Shown in pieces: positions 14,042 to 14,544 of a DNA stretch of 14,544 nucleotides. Position 1 is the stretch's first letter, and every line of letters starts with the position of its first letter. The translations under genes and the position numbers were made by a program. The notes under the pieces are model-generated. The model was not told the origin of the DNA. It worked only from the letters and a program-made list of their open reading frames with translations, and searched no databases. The DNA comes from an uncultured Bacteroidota bacterium (GTDB lineage: Bacteria; Bacteroidota; Bacteroidia; Chitinophagales; Chitinophagaceae), in contig CAIRNW010000206.1 in assembly GCA_903879995.1 (NCBI GenBank), forward strand, positions 1 through 14,544, written 5' to 3'.

Positions 14042-14544
14042 ATGTTCTATAACGCCGATCTTATTACAATTGATCCAGTTATTCGCCCCATCTTCAAAGA
14101 GAAAGATATACTGGTGTATGTATTGAGGCTGGATAAATGTGATCCGGTTGTATCGGGGAACAAATGGTTTAAACTTCGGTTTTATCTCGAAGAGGCCATC
14201 AAATCAAACAAAAAGACGATAGTTACTTATGGCGGTCCTTGGTCTAACCACTTGGTTGCCACTGCTGCCGCTAGCAAAAAAATGGGATTAAAATCTTTGG
14301 GCTATGTGAGAGGAGAAAAGCCTGCACTGTTTTCTCACACATTAAATTCAGCATTATCGTTAGGAATGGAATTACAATTTCTTTCCAGAGATGCCTACGC
14401 AACCCAAAGAAGGAAAGTGGAACTCCAAACTACAAATTATGTCATTCCAGAGGGAGGATACGGCATGCTGGGAGCAAAAGGAGCCTCCACCATTACTGAC
14501 TTATTTAATGAAGAGGATTTTACACATGTACTTGCAGCAGTTGG
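14042..14544 (+). CDS. PLP-dependent enzyme of the ACC deaminase / D-cysteine desulfhydrase family (partial)
   Basis: This gene starts with ATG at 14042 and runs off the right edge; 167 complete codons are visible, of an expected length near 300. The product starts MFYNADLITIDPVIRPIFKE. SGNKWFKLRF (38-47) contains K41 in the position of the PLP-binding lysine of ACC deaminase (GNKTRKL). YGGPWSNHLVATAAA (63-77) matches the substrate/cofactor loop with the Ser-Asn pair. IPEGGYGMLGAKG (135-147) is the following conserved Gly-rich loop. Members open the ring of 1-aminocyclopropane-1-carboxylate or degrade D-cysteine to pyruvate, H2S and ammonia; in bacteria without plant association the latter is more common. 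The residues that separate the two activities are beyond the edge, so the substrate is open. No clear ribosome binding site is visible. Confidence 0.88.
   Translation, partial: MFYNADLITIDPVIRPIFKEKDILVYVLRLDKCDPVVSGNKWFKLRFYLEEAIKSNKKTIVTYGGPWSNHLVATAAASKKMGLKSLGYVRGEKPALFSHTLNSALSLGMELQFLSRDAYATQRRKVELQTTNYVIPEGGYGMLGAKGASTITDLFNEEDFTHVLAAV

Overview
The window looks like chromosomal DNA of a member of the Bacteroidota, most likely close to Chitinophagales. Three things support this: TTTG / TAnnTTTG promoter boxes with A-rich leaders and mostly weak Shine-Dalgarno sequences, a 101-residue S10 and EF-G of the Bacteroidota type, and a DAHP synthase carrying a C-terminal chorismate mutase, a fusion known from this phylum. 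The genus call is an inference; no rRNA or tRNA gene is present.

Layout, left to right. (1) Positions 1-3453, minus strand: start of the S10 ribosomal operon. fusA (EF-G) has its own promoter and terminator. rpsJ (S10) follows from a strong promoter, then a 258-nt structured leader and rplC (L3), which runs off the left edge. (2) 3470-4932: a small predicted outer-membrane protein (minus) and a secreted VanX-type D-Ala-D-Ala dipeptidase (plus), diverging from a short region that contains a perfect 7+1+7 inverted repeat. (3) 4922-9320, minus: a compact chorismate cluster transcribed as DAHP synthase/chorismate mutase, aroB, aroA, aroC. The genes overlap or sit 4-10 nt apart, and aroA and aroC start with TTG. 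(4) 9372-11285, minus: a DEAD-box RNA helicase with a DbpA-type RNA-binding domain, preceded by a strong terminator and a 59-residue lipoprotein made of DTTAA-type repeats that is absent from a standard long-ORF listing. (5) 11370-13097, plus: an ECF sigma factor overlapping a gene for a single-pass membrane protein. That protein has an anti-sigma-like cytoplasmic segment and a periplasmic HtrA-like protease with a complete His-Asp-Ser triad. (6) 13094-14544: a sugar-nucleotide transferase (minus) diverging from a PLP enzyme of the ACC deaminase/D-cysteine desulfhydrase family (plus, cut by the right edge).

Most of the window is housekeeping. The parts most worth a second look are the sigma/anti-sigma-protease pair, the rplC leader, the palindrome between the two envelope genes, the repeat lipoprotein, and the divergent active-site loop of AroA together with the shortened AroC. 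No mobile element, CRISPR array, prophage or resistance cassette was seen.
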